A program made the position numbers and the translations under genes. From Nautilus pompilius (lineage: Eukaryota; Mollusca; Cephalopoda; Nautilida; Nautilidae): a DNA stretch of 64,000 nt. The stretch spans positions 992,001 through 1,056,000 of the forward strand of contig JACATO010000087.1 of assembly GCA_018389105.1 (NCBI GenBank), read 5' to 3'. Shown here one piece after another: positions 21,661-36,600 of this stretch (the first letter of the stretch is position 1; each line of letters opens with the position of its first letter). The notes under the pieces are model-generated. The model saw only the letters and a list, made by a program, of their open reading frames with translations. It made no database searches and was not told where the DNA came from.

Positions 21661-24600
21661 TGATGCTTTAAGTTGTACAGCTGCAGGAATTTAGATTTCA
21701 ATCGTAAAAAAAAAAGTAGAAGTAATTGCAGGAAAGAATTCAATAAACGTTTAAAAGCATTAACATTGGCAAATGGTGACGCCATCAGTTGGAGAAGTGA
21801 AGCCAAAAATGTATTGTAGATAAGAGATATCTAATGGTAGATGTTACAGTAAAACAAGATGTGAATAAATGAGTTTGTTGTTCTGACCCTCCTCCAGCAG
21901 AAAGGACAGTTTCACTTGCACATCATTATAGTCTTGAAATGCAGTCATAACTTAATATTTAATGGTTTTAATCTTATCCATTCCACTTCTTTGGGTGTTT
22001 ATGGTGGTTACCACAGTTGAGGGGACCAGAATTTGGCAGATCTCTCATGCGTGGTTCCTCCACACACACACTGCGGTTACCTTCCACATGTGAAAATGAA
22101 AAATTCTAATGGTGCTTGTAGCCACCCACACTGAAAAGTGGTTGTTCAGTCCACCGGTATGTAAGCTCATGACCCCCACATATCTACCCAAATTAGACTC
22201 AGAATACCCCTGTAGAGAGGTATATAACAAAAGACATTTCAGATCTATCTACAGATAAAGCTTTAGTGAAAGTGAAGTTCAGATGTACATTGAAATTGAT
22301 AATGCTGATATATTTAGAGATAATTACAAGGCTGTATATCTCTGATGTTTTAGATGAAGCTCTACACAGTTCATGGCAATATCAAGTACCAAACTGACTG
22401 TGCACCAAACAATGGGTATTATCTCATACCACTTTATGACAAAGGGGATTTTATTCTGAAGGTGGAACCTCCAAAAGGTTGGAGTTTTGGTGAGTCTATG
22501 GCCATAAAAATGGACAGTTTGTTTTTCTTTTTAGTTTGATAACTGTCTAATACAGTGGTTCCCAACCAGTGGGTTGTGACCCCTAAGGGGGTCGCCAAGT
22601 GTTTTCTGGGGGAGGTGGGGTCATGGAACCCTGGAAGTTTCAGTTTTTGTCGTATGACTGAGTCAAGAAACTGTTCATGAGCATGTATCTGTTTTGTTAA
22701 TATGTACCATATTTGCCAGCTTATAAGATGCACTTCTTTCCAGAAAAAAGTATATAAAAATTACTGTGTCCAATACGCCGGTATCACTGATAGGAGGCCG
22801 AGCGCCAAAGGTGTAAGACTTGTCTCCCACGGCAGCCACTCCTGGTTGCATCACAGGCCCCTGTGGTAACACACTTGCATCATCCCCCCCCCCCCCGCAG
22901 CTTCTTGTCACTTTACCTCCCTCATAGAAACACGGGCAATACACACTGGCGACAATAACGCCATTGGGGCCTGCAGCTAAAAGACTGACCAGCCGGACGC
23001 GCACTAGCCAGCTCGATTTTAGGCAAACTTGGGCACCAAACTATCAATATATTCAAATAAAACTCTTATTTATGTGATTTTTTTTTGCTAAATTTATTCT
23101 TTGATTTTTTTTTTTTTTCAATTATGGAAGTGTAGCAGGGGGTCGCATGTCTTTTGAGTATTATAAAAAGGTCCACGACTCCAAAAAAGTTGGGAACCAC
23201 TGGTCTAATATTTTAAAAAATTTAATTATTTATATGCATACTCTCAGATTGCATTTCTTAGATAAACCAAAGTTTTTAAATAATAAGATGGTTCATAATA
23301 GAATTCAGTGAGCAATTCGTTGTATGGATTTTTGTTTCCATTATGAGTTGCATGTCCATCATTACCATTTAATAGCGAATCTAGATTATGCTTAAGCCAC
23401 TTGTGCCTTTTGATGAGAGGTTTGGGAATTTTTTGTATTTTTTAAATTGGTAAAGTGTGTGGAGTTTTTGTTTTAGATTGCAGTAGTAGTGTTGAGTGTT
23501 TAGCGTTCTTGAAAAGCCAGTCCTAGCAGGACAGCAATATAGTTGGATGGCTGGTGATCAGAGAATCCAGTCAAACATTTTCACATAGATCAGCAGCGGT
23601 TGGCAAAGTTGTGAACTGTGTGCAGTAGATGGACAGATTTTAGAGGGAGAGTTGCAATCTGGACCAGAACATTTCTGCATTGCCTGTCTCAACTTTAATG
23701 TTCTTATGGATTGGCTCCATGGGAAATGTGGAAGATTTTTATGAAAACAGGCACTGTTTTTCTAACTTGTTACCAAAGTGAGTTTCTTTCAATGGCAGAC
23801 TTGCCTGCCCTTTTGGTTTGCTGTATTTTTTTTTTATCCCAACGCTGCATGTAACAAGACACAGCCATCCAAACCAGTATAAAGTTTTTATCATATTAAA
23901 ATTTTTAAGTTTATTTAAGGAAAAGAGATTTTTTTTTTCAGTCATACATTACTGGGCTTTAACTAAGTATTTCGATTTGCTGAAAGTGATAAATCCTCAT
24001 GGATTCTGAGGAAAATAAACATCTTTTTTCCCCTTCCTCGTCCTTATTTTTCCGCTGTATGCATTACAAAATATAAGTCTGGATAGGTGGTTTTGAAGTC
24101 AGATAAACTTCCATGTAAATTTAGCTTGTTTGAGTGTCAACAAAAACCCTGATATCTGAAAGATCACCAAACCACAATCTGTTGATTAGTCTCATTTATA
24201 CCATTTTGTCTTTGGGCATTGCTACAGGTTCCCATTGACTGATTGATGTGAACCAGTTTCACAGCTGATCTTACCTGTGTGGTTTGTTTTCTCAGGAAAC
24301 ATTCAGTAAGACCTTACAAAATTGTTCCCGGTGAAAATATCTACCTTTAACAAACATTTGTTCTTTTGAGACATTGACAGTGGTCTGCAGATATACACTA
24401 AGCAAGAACATTTGATTGTTTTGAAATTTCTATTAATTTAAGTTAATCACATTTGCCAACATATAATGAAATGTTATAGTTTTAATATTTTACACAGTGA
24501 ATTTTTCTTATTTACTAGACTATTTTTGCTTTGTGTCCTATTTATGGATTTTGTTGAATCTGTCTACATTTTCAGAACCCGAATCTGTGCAGCTGCATGT

Positions 24601-27600
24601 AGATGGAGCTACTGATAAATGTAGTCAGGGAGAGGATATCAACTTCTCCTTTAAAGGCTTTTCTGTGTATGGCATGGTATGTTGTTTATCATCCATCTGC
24701 ATCATGAGTTTTCCCCAAGGTCACTTTTTAAAATATTAACTATTTTAAAAAAAATAATAAAGAAAATTACGTTCTTTTTCCCAATGCATACATACCCTAT
24801 TTATGCTGTAGGTGACATTTTACTTTATGTAAGAAAGTAACTTCTGATTGGTTAAAATTGTGATCATTAATTTGTTATGGGTCCCTGGCAACAGCCAAAA
24901 AATACATTTTATATCAACAAATTTTGTTGTTTTTTTATAAAGGGTACTTAGATTAATTTTTTATGCTGTTTTGTGTTTGTCAAATGTTAAGAGAGAAATA
25001 AGCTTTTTTGTAGATATGAGAGTTGCATTTGTTTGACTTTAGAAAGAAAGTTGGATGTGATGTTGAGGAGGATATGTTTCAACAGGCAAGCTGTGCTCAG
25101 TAGATGCACCATCTTCTGTATTGAAATTAAGCTTAAGATATAAAAAGCAAGTCATAATAAATAATATAATTACCTTTTACTCCGTAAAAAGGAAATAGTG
25201 ATTACAAAAAATACAAATTAACTAATTATTATTGCAGTTCAGAACCGGCACTACACACAGAATGAACTATGAAATAAAGATAATATAAAATGATATGTAA
25301 ATATACGGATGTACTCAAAGGGCTAAAGTTATTTGTGAAAAATTTTTTATTTAAGAAAAAATTGTCTGGTTATTTTTCTTGTTTGTTTATGCTGGTCTGG
25401 TTTTTTTGTTCACAGGTCGTGAGTAAGGGCCATTCAGAAGGACCTGCTGGGGTCCAGGTCACATTAACAGGGACTGATGTATTAGGTGTAGAGACATACA
25501 GGTCTGTGACGACTATAGAGAAGGGCAGGTAAGAGGCAGGCAGTATAATAGTGGTGTTCTGTTTTATAGAAACGGGGTCATTTTAAATGTTAATTTTCAA
25601 TGATTTATATCTCATTACCTGTTACCAAGTAATATACTGCTTAGTTACTCTATTTGCTTAACAACAACTAAGGTTATAAATACAAGCCAGAATTTGGAGA
25701 AATATAAGGGGTTTTGTGGGTTAGAGCAGAACGAGAAGAGACTGGGTCTTTGTACTTTGAAAAACGAACACTTGTTTGGCAAACAAAAAAAACTGTCGCC
25801 TTTGTCATCTTGGAAAGCAGAGGAATCAACCACCAGATGTGAAATGAAGCTGTTTAGTCAAATATTTGAAAGAAAATGTAATAGAAATACTTATATTAGG
25901 GTGGCGATGATTTAGAAAATAGATTAGGAAGTTCAGTTCATTTGTTACCATTTACAGTATGTGTATGCACAAAACCAACCAATGATAAAGGTGTTCTCTA
26001 AGTTTGCAGGGAGCAAATGCTATCTGAGAGATGAAGAAAGAAGTTTAAAAGGGAGGTCCATCTCATAACATCAAACCATCTTTATCTCTTTAAATAAAAA
26101 CTTGTCATTACAATTTTCTATGCATTTTGATTTTAAAAAGAACAACTTTAAGTAGACCTGGTTTGGATAACTCTCAAGTGTGAATTAAGTGTTCTGAACA
26201 CCTCGTGCCACATGGTTGGTCTAAAATCTATATAAGTATGATACTGGTGGTAGAGGTACCAGTATTCTAGAAAGAATGTGTGATAGTGACATGCTATCCC
26301 CTGTTTATGTGCTGGAAAGAATTCTGAAGGAATGACTGATTTAGGGAGGAGAGTCTGTAAATGGGAATTTTAGAATCTGAGCAAGCTGGCGTTTTACATC
26401 ACATAAAAATGCAGGTATATCTTGTATTGCCATTGAAGATTGTGTATCACATTCCCCATTATGCGGTCTTACCATGTATTTATTTTGCATCAGAAGAGTA
26501 TATACAGTTGAGCTCAGTAATTTGACAGAATGTGCCTCATAATGTTCTATGTTATAATGAGCCAATTTCATATAGTCGTGCTGTTTGTCCATTTATATCC
26601 TTAAGGTTGTAAACCCTGCATTGTATTGGGTCGCAGCATCAGTATGACATCATTACTGTCATTCAACCTTACAAGATTTAATCCTGATTGGGAACGTGCA
26701 AATTTTTCCAGTCCTGAAAAAGAATTGGAAGAACCAGCATCATTCAAAAAAGGTGTCAACAAATAATCTTCCAGTATAGATGCTTGTTGGAAGTTCCTTG
26801 GCTTTTCTTAGCTGAATCTAGTGGTGCAGTGAAGTGTAGTGTTTGCTGCAAGCCAAATGGCTGCCATAAAAATTTTGCGAGGTCCAGGTGGTTAGGCTTT
26901 CAGTGATCGGCACTGGTTTAGTGCCAGGAACCAGACAGTCATATCATGTGTTCAAAACTGCTAGCAGTCCAGAAAAAGAAGGAAAACAGTAGTCATTTTA
27001 GATGAAGAAAAGAAAAGGGCTAGTGATCAAAATTCTTGTTTTGGAAGGGGACGGCTAAATTCTGGGAGTTGACTGGTAGAAAATTTCTGGAAATTGTGTG
27101 GTGGATGGTAAGGTATAATAAGCTGAAGATTTTTTTTTTTTTAATTTTCGGAAGAAAAACTTGGAGCCATAAAGAAGTTTGTGTATAGTGACTCCCTGCT
27201 GCACATTAACGCTAAAATATGAGTCACTATGGATTCTTGTCCACACTATACTGAACAAAAACAATAAATAAGGACTCCATCACTTACAGCAGTGTGTGCC
27301 AGTCCAAATTTTTTTGTAAAAAAAAAAAAAACTGGAAACTTTAAAAAGGAAATGTACATTAATATACAACGAGCTTTTAAAAAAATTAAGGTACAGTCAA
27401 CCCCCGTGTAATCGCGGTTAGGAAAATTTTGCAAATACCGTAGAACCCAACTAATAATTGTTCGTGGAAACCCCCGCATATTCGCAGAATCGCAAATATC
27501 TTCCGCGATTTTTTATGGCTTTTTTCATGGCAATATATATTTTTTCATGCTTTTTAACGCTAAATTATTAATAAGAATTTAATTTACTAATTTTGTAATA

Positions 27601-30600
27601 TAAATACTAACGTAAATGCAGCAAAATATCAATATAAAATTAACGCTATTGGCTGGAGGCTTGAAAGTAGCCAATCCGAGAGCGTCGTTCATTTCTCCTC
27701 GCTGCTGATTGGCTGCTGCCCACGAGGTGCTGTCTCAGGCAGATGCAGCCCAGCAGCCCCGCATCATCCCAGTTTACCGTGTGTAGCTATCTCGAGTGTT
27801 TCGCTGAGTGTTGTATTTTTTTATTAAATTATTATTATATATTTACTTATATATTTTTAATTATATGTTATGTTATATTTTGACGTTTATAGGCATTTTT
27901 ATGGACCACATCCAATATTCGCGGTTTTTCACTCTTCGCGGGTGCTCAAGGGACGTAACCCCCGCGAATACCGGGGAAGGACAACTGTATTTTGTTAGAA
28001 CAATTTCCTTTGGAGATCTGTTTATATCACGCTACCCCAAAGGTCATTAGATCTGACATGACTAAGAATCTACCTTTAAAAATTGTTAGGCCAAGCATTT
28101 TGATGAAAAGATAAATGGAAATAATATTTTGAACTTGATCCTCATATGTTTTGATTACTTGTAAGATTTAAACAGACTCCTATATATAGAGACAACAGTA
28201 CTTTAGTGGGTAAGGCAGTTTTTCCTGGATTTAGAATTTTAATTTCCAAATCATGGATTAAAAGATTACCACCAAAGTCAAAAATAATATTGCCTTATCA
28301 CTGTCAAAGGCTATTTGAAGCTGACTGTGTAGTTTTATTCCTTTTCTTTTTGTTGCAAAATAAAATATTGTGCACTGTTTTAAATTTTGCATATACAAAG
28401 TATAGGTGCAGTTAGGAATTTTTTAATGCTTGACAAATCATGCTGAAAACCCTTGGATATCAGAAAAGTGTAGAACCACCTTGTTTTGGAACAAGGATTT
28501 CCTCCTCATAACGAACCAGTCGTGTATGTAACAGCTGAGTGTTATTAATTAGAAAGGATTTGTTTATCACTCAGTTCATCTTTCCTTACAGTTACATTTT
28601 TACCAAGATCCAGCCTGGAGATTACAGCATCAAGGGACACCACAGTTCTTGGAAGTTTGAAAATGTGAGTCTGTACTTAGAAATTTTAGAGAGAGCTTTC
28701 TGCAATTAGAAATAGAAATAAATAGTCTAACCTTGTTCTTAACTTAATTAAGTTAACTACTATTGAAACAAATTGCACGTTAACAATAATAAAATGCTGT
28801 TTTGGCAAGCATTTCTCAGTCGTAGATGATTGAAGTGGTTGGAATCATGGGATTTCCTTTCTGATGTCTGGTGTGCCACAAGGGACCCGGAGGATTTGTT
28901 CGATGTTTTCTCTCTCTCCCCCCCCCCCCCCCCACCTTTTCAAAGTGAGATTCTTCAGTATCTATACTGGACACTGTACAGTTTAACCCTTATTTTTGTC
29001 GTCTCTGAATTTTTCTAAATGATTATTTCTTTTACTAAATCACCATTAAACTTTGCATGTGCACATAAGCTGACTGTGTGTAAGAAAAATAGCAGAATGA
29101 TAATATTAGTGTATGACTATCATCCATCTTCACATCTGACAAGAACACTGAGTTATGCTTCTCAAATAAGCAAAGCTTAAGAGAATTTTTAATTCAGGTG
29201 TAGGTAACCCAATGAAAAAAACCAAAAGATTTGGATTTGAGTCTTGCTTTCTCAGATTAATTGGGTGTGATAATGAGAAGTAAAGGGTAATTTTGGTGAC
29301 CATCATGGAATAAGAATCCTGTATCACAAAGAACTGCAATATTAGACAGTCCTTTACAATTGTGTGTATGTAGGGGAATGTTTTAGTTTCCAGTTTGATG
29401 ATTCATACCAAACTGAAAAGTGTATGTGTATTATTACATTAGAGACCTTCCAGGTCCCTATTATTGCTAAGGGATCACATGTCAGAAAACATTAGGCATA
29501 GTCAAATTTTCAGAGGTGCCATAAGTCATCCAGCTGACATAAAGCCCCAAATCTTTCAAATCAATGATCTAAGAATTTTAAATTAAATTAACATTGTTAC
29601 ATTTGACAGTGCTACAACAAGGACTGTTTTATATATTTGTATTCTTCTATTCTAAAAGAAGGAAAAAATCCTGTATACTACGATGTTTATAATAAGGTTT
29701 TATCTAGGAAGCTTAAGATGACAAGTAAATGGATGTAGTCACAACGTTGCACTACTTAGAGTTCACATTAAAAGTCTGAATGCATTGTTATGTAGAGGCC
29801 GTCTTGTGTGAAGTGTTGAAAATATGTGGTGTTGGTGATTTTGTCTCTTTAAACTTCACTTATTTGTGTTCTTGAAAGTATTTAGCTGTTTTCTTTTGAT
29901 AATTACAGAAATTCACAAAGTCAAATTTTTGATCTGACAAAAATACTAACACTGTTTGTTTTTCCTTTTTTACAGGCAGAAACCCACATAAAGCTTCTAT
30001 CGGACAATGGCAAAGCTGGAGCAAATTTAGTTGTGTCTGGCTACGATGTCAGTGTGAGTAAGCTGGTGGCTAATTTGTACATCATTAAGGATGTGGTGGG
30101 TCCTAGTTATGCTTCCGAACTCAGTGAAGCCCCCCGTGTGCTTGTAAATCTCAACTGGTTTCCAAAAGTTTAGCGACAAACAAAATATTTCCAAAGTGTT
30201 TCCTTTTATTTGCCAAATGATTAATGCAAACTCCTCTTTATGTAAAAACTTCTATCAAAGAAATTTTTTAATGAGCTTCAGTAGAAAAACAAATTGGCTT
30301 TGGCATAAAGATAAGGGGAAAGCTGTCTTGTGTCATGTTAATTTTGGCTCTGTTAGGACATTTGTTTTAATGCGCACTGTTACAAATTGATAGCTGTACT
30401 CGTTTGGAAGATTCTCTAAGGTGAGAACTATTGGTAGGATAGAGGCTGAACAGTCACAGACCCAGGTGGTGGATTGGCTAAATATGAAGAGAACTGAGGT
30501 GCATGGAGGTATTGTCTGAAGACCAGTTCAAAGTAGACCATGGGTCACAACCCCTGCAGATGATCTGCATGTCACTTTTGGCTTAACAAAGCAAAACTTC

Positions 30601-33600
30601 AACATCAATCCAAGCTTCTGATGCAGAAGACTGCATGAAAGAAGGCACTACATAAGATAGTCCATGTGGTGTGTATCCATTCACCCGCTGCCATAAACAG
30701 GACTAGTTGAACTGGTGCTGTGAACATGTTGCTTGGATACCACATGACTAAAGTCATGTACTTGCTACTAATGAGTCAAGGTCTAAGCCTTCAGTGCATC
30801 TTACAGCATGTACTCGTCTGGAAAGAATGTGAAACACCTAACCAGCTTGCAAATCAATGTCAATCACTACGGTGGTGAAATGGGTGAACAGACATGTATG
30901 TATTTCAGGGAGGCTGACTACAATGAGGTATAGGGATGAAATTTTAGATCCCTGTCAGACCATACACAGGTGTAATTGGAGATAACTTCATTTTAAAGGT
31001 TTGTGACACTTGTTCACATAGGACACACAATCAACCAATGTCTTCAAAACCAATCCTCTAATGTGATATGGCCACCAGTTCTGCTGAGTTAAATCCCATT
31101 AAGAATGCATTACCCAACTCTCTCTCCCCCTACCCTGCTCCAAGACCACTCAAAGATCTGCAGACTTCTCTGATAAGACGATGGACTTCATTCACCACTG
31201 CTTTTGTTGATAAGCAGGATGTAAAGTGCATCCATGCGTGTGCATGCGCATCCGTCCGTCCAATGAATTGCCATTGGGTGAACCACATCTATTGTTACCT
31301 CTAATTTAATTTTGTTTTCATTCTTTGTTTTCTGATTTAGTTCCTGCTTGTTTCTCTCTACAGCCCTAAAATTTGTTTGTTATTTACATGTTTCTTTGAT
31401 AAAAGTGTATTAAATAAAGAGGGAGTTGATCATTTGGTGAATAAAACCTTAACCATTTTGGAAATAGTTGGTTTTTTTTTTTTGGGTTTTTTCTGTTTGT
31501 TGAATGTACTAATGGTCTCCTAAGTGCTTATAACTAGCAATTTTAGTTACATTCCTGCACCTAGAGGAGGTCTTGATAAGTTGTGCTTCACACGAATCTT
31601 TCTAATCCTGTACTCCTGGATCTTGAGGATTAATCTGAATTTTTTTTCTTTTTGATAATACGGATATGAAATATGATGAGTTTACACCATCACTTTCCTC
31701 TTATGTTTCACGATAATTAATTGCAAAGAAATTTGTTCACATTTTTATTTTGCTCTCTTTCTACAGGGAAGAGTGTCCAGTGATGCAGAACCAATAAAAG
31801 GAGTTCATTTCATGCTGTATTCGGAAACTGTATCACAGGTGAGGTGGCTGCCAGAACAGGAGGAATTGGTGGGGGACAACAAAAATATTAGGACTTGTAC
31901 TGAATCTAAAGAACACTAAATTCTGTTATTAAAACAAAGGCTTTTATAAGTAAAATAAAAACAAAAATAGCCATCTTTGTTGCTGGTACTTAACTGATTA
32001 TATCAAAACTCTTACTAATATTAGAACAAAAAGCATAGATTCATTCTGTATCCAAAGAGGTAAATATAAATGAATGACTATGAAGAGTTCTAGTGATTCT
32101 TTTTGTTTATCTGGTTTCATTCAGTCTTAAATATCCTTTTCAACATTGATTCCAGAATGATATCTCATGTACGAAGACAATGTTGAAGGGTTACAGGAAT
32201 ATGCACAAGATGGCTCCACTGTGTCATGTGACATCAAAAGATGATGGCAGTTTCCTCTTTCACTCTCTACCTTTTGGGAACTACTTTCTGGTAAGCTTAT
32301 TGGCTCCTCACTGACATGATCAGGTGCTATTATCTCTGCACAGTTTAATTCCTCAATAGCTTTTTTTTTTAATAGGCATAAAAGGGTTAATCTAAAATGT
32401 TCCCTCCACCCTTCTGCCAAAAGTGCCATACAGTGGTTGGGACAAAAGGATGGAGATGACTTTCATGTATATTTACTAGAGTTTTTTCTTGTTTGTCATC
32501 AGCATGTTTCTCTATGGTAGGTGTCTGTCTTAACTCTGTCGTTTGGTTGTATATATGTTGTCAAACAAGTTGGAGGTATTGATTGCAATTCAGGGAACCA
32601 GCTTTTCAGGCAGACTATTCCGAGTATATTAGTTAGCTACCTTGTTGCTAACAGACAGGATGTTAAACGCAGTTTTGTATGGTTACTAGAATGGGAGAGT
32701 ACTAGGATGTAGTGCTATCTCCACCACTTAGCTAGCTATCTCTCTCTCTCTCTCTCTCCTAGATCTCAAAAAGAGATCTACAGTGACGGAACAATATTAG
32801 AAGTAAAGTTACATTAGTTTTTCAAAATCCAATTACAGCACAAACTTGCATGAGAAAAAGAAAAGCCCAATAGGAACAGTTGTTTCTTGTCATTGTTTGC
32901 TTTGGTTAAGTATATCTACCATGAAACTTTTATGGGTGCTAAAATGTCAGGGAAAATGCTGCGTATTGATCATATTTCAGACAGCATTTAAGAACTTTTG
33001 GATGCAAGAGTTAAGCTGTAAGCATCTACCAACTCTGATATGCGGTGAGCTAGCAGCGTAACTTTTCCTGGAGTGAAAAATGGGCAGCATTGAAAACGAT
33101 TATTAATTTTAATAAAGAAACTCTTAGAATTCTCTCTCATTTTAGTGAATACCAAAACACTGTTGCTTCTAGCATCCTGCATTTTACCTTTGCTCTCATG
33201 TCCATTTCTTGTACAACAGAGAGCTAGTGAGGGGCTGCCACCCCCCCAACTCTGGCAGCTATTTTCAGGTAAGTGAACCTTGTGACATTTGGTGCTAAAG
33301 AGGTTTATTGAATGCGAAAAGCTACAGAAAATGTCATCCTAAAAGTTGCTTCTTTTTTTTAAATTTTTTTCCAGATTCCCTTTTACAAAGGTGAGCATAT
33401 CACATTTGATGTTGTACCCGAGAAACTACAGTTCAGCATCCAACATGGTTCAGTTTCCCTCCAGGTCAGCATTCAATTTGTTGTTCTTTATTTGCTTGCA
33501 ATTATATAGGAGGAAACACTTTACTCGGTCAGAATGAATCCTTATTACAAAGTAATGTTGTGGTTGATGGACCAGGTAAATATGTGACTTGGCTTGGACA

Positions 33601-36600
33601 TCTTTAGTACATCTACCAGCTGAGTAGATTTTGTCATTTTTCGATCAGTTCTGTGATTTTTTACCCAGCCCAGAGCTTTCAAACCTGAATCTTGTGGTGA
33701 AGAAAGAATCAGGATGATTCTCCAAAAGCTCTGGGCTTCGTTAGAATTTGTTTAAATAATATTACATATTCTGAAAAATTAATAATGAATTCTTTAACTG
33801 AGTAGGAAAAGAAATTTCTATAATTTCAGCAAAAAAAAACTGGAGTATAAGATTGTAAGTCACAGATTCTGGATATCTTAGTTGTACTGTAATTTTCCTG
33901 CCTAAATCAGAAGTGCCAGGTCCCTCACGGCACAGGGGGGGGGGCAACGTGCTCCAGTGGACAACCACAGCACTGCACCCCCTCACCAGGGATGTCTGTT
34001 GTTGAGCTTCCATATGGCAAATAATGAGGTTGGGCTCATCAATGGTGGCAGTGTACGGTACTGTTGCTTCACTAATCCATTGCATGTATTTAATCTGTTT
34101 GGGTTATGCTCAGTATTAAGCATTTTCAAAAACCATTTTGCTGCATCTCAGATAACCATGAATTATTGCCCCCCTCCCCACTGAATTCTTTGAAATACAC
34201 AGCTGAGCCACAATATCTTATCTCTCTTCCTATATCATTGTCTACCTCTGACCTTTGATTTAAACCTAGCAGCTCATGGTTTGCCCCTAACACAGCAGCC
34301 AGAATTTCCATCCATTTATAGATAATGAAATGAGACATCAACTCTATGTGCAGACTGCAGAGTCTTTTATTAATATTTATTGCTGCTTCACCTTTCATGG
34401 TCAGAGAGTGTTGCCACGTTTCTCAAAACCACCCACTTCTGTCGACCACATTTATTATAAAATATTGTACTGCTCTGTACCACTGACACATCAAGTCACT
34501 GTTAAAATACAGACAAATACACATTTTCTAATGCAACCAGTAAGAGATGGATAGTGTCTGATGTAAATATGTATTTATTTATTTAGCTGATGGGCCTAAC
34601 GCTTTATTTTTTTTTTTAGAAGGAATTCCAGGTGGCTGGATTCTCAGTGAGCGGCCGAGTTCTGGATTCTCCCAAGGTAACAGTTTTTTTTTTTTTAATT
34701 TTACAAACTAAATACATGTTTTGTTCATTTTTGTTTGTTTTATGCTTTGTTAACTGGTTTATATTATGAGATCATCAAGAATGTGCGTTTCTGTAACAGA
34801 GGGTGTTGATGTTTGGTCCACTTTCTGGCCATGTTCAGAGGAAGGCAGAATTGTTTGGACAGAGACCTGTATCTCTGGAAGTAAGCCACTTAATACAGCA
34901 AAGAACTGCAGATCAACCAACATCATGACCTTATAGGCAGTAAGATGTAATTCTGAATGAGAAAAGGGCTCAACATGATACTGTTTCAGCTGGGTTTTAT
35001 TTGAATGGCTCCAGTATTTCTAGCATGCTTGCTAGCTCATCAGCCTGGTCTCTGGTGGGTTGGGGCTGTGTTGGAGGTGCTTCCAGTGGTGCAGAATGTT
35101 CTAGTACATTCTTTCCCCACTACTGAAGTCGGCAGGGTTACAAAGCTTTGTTTGTGCAGGTGCAGGATATGTCAGACAGAATTCCACAGAGACAGATATC
35201 ACCCTTTCCTTTGGCTGGCTCTCTGTGCACAAAAAAAGAAAACAATGCATGAAGACAACTTGCCGTGAGCCACATTAATAAACAGGCCACACTCCTTTTT
35301 TTCCCTTGTTATTTCTAGTTTTATCAGCCAGCCAGTCACTTCTACCAGTTTTGAAGGTATGGCAGTGAACAGATGCACTGAAAACCCCATTTGTATAAAC
35401 AGCGGGTGTTTTTTGTTTGTTGCTCTCTCCCCCTCCTTGCATTTCCAAAATAGCATTTCTGACATTTAACAGAATGCACATCTGTCTGAGCTGGAATTTG
35501 GTCTTGAAAATGGTGACAAGAAATTTTCAAAAGTAGTTGGATTATTTCAGTGTGTTCTTTGTTGACAGCAGGGTTTAATCCTAAGATGGATGTCTATTGT
35601 GTTGGGCTGTGTTCTTGCCGTACAGAATACTAGGAAGCATAACAATAAATGGCAGTGTAGAACTGTAGCGTTGTGAGACAGGAACATTAGTGTAAGAGCT
35701 TTAATCAGTAGAATTCCACACATTAAATACTATGGTATTGTGTGAGAGAACATTGTCAGCTATCTGAAGCTTTAGAAAATTTTTGCTAATTGGGGAATTT
35801 TGCTTCTTTTAACTGCTCTATACAAAGTTTTTTAAATGTATTATTTTTGGCACTCATTATTATTTTGTTGAAGCCGGTATCTTATTTGTATTTGTCTCTG
35901 CTGCTACCATCCACATGTTAATGCTTCTGGTTTGAATTTAGAAGAGCAGTAAAACTACTTGAAAGAATGTTGCTTTTTTTGGTCTAGGAATGCATCATCA
36001 TGCAGGTAAATAAACTATCTGAAAACATTATCACAATAAAAAATAAGGTGAGACTCCACCACATCTTTAGCCCTGACATACAGGTGCATCTCAAAAAATT
36101 AGAATATTGTGGAAGAGTTCATTTTTTTCAATAATTTAATTCAAACAGTGAAACTTTCATATATTCTAGATTCATTACATACAAAGTGAAATATTTCAAT
36201 GTTTTAATTTTGATGATTATGGCTTACAGCTCATGAAAATCAAAAATCCACTATCTCAAAATATTAGAATATTCCATGAGATCAATAAAATAAGGACTTA
36301 TAATATGGAAACTTTTCAGAAGTTCAACATATGTTCATTTATGCACTCCATACTTGGTTGGGGCTCCTTTTGCACGAATCACTACATCAATGCAGTGTGG
36401 CATGGAGGTGATCAGTCTGTGGCACTACTGAGATGTTATGGAAGCCCAGGTTGCATTGATAGTGGCCTTTAGCTCATCTGTATTGTTGGGTCTGGTGTCT
36501 CTCATCTTCCTCTTGACAATACCCCATAAATTGTCTATGGGATTCAGGTCAGGCGAGTTGGCTGGCCGATCAAGCACAGTAATACCATGGTCAGCAAACC

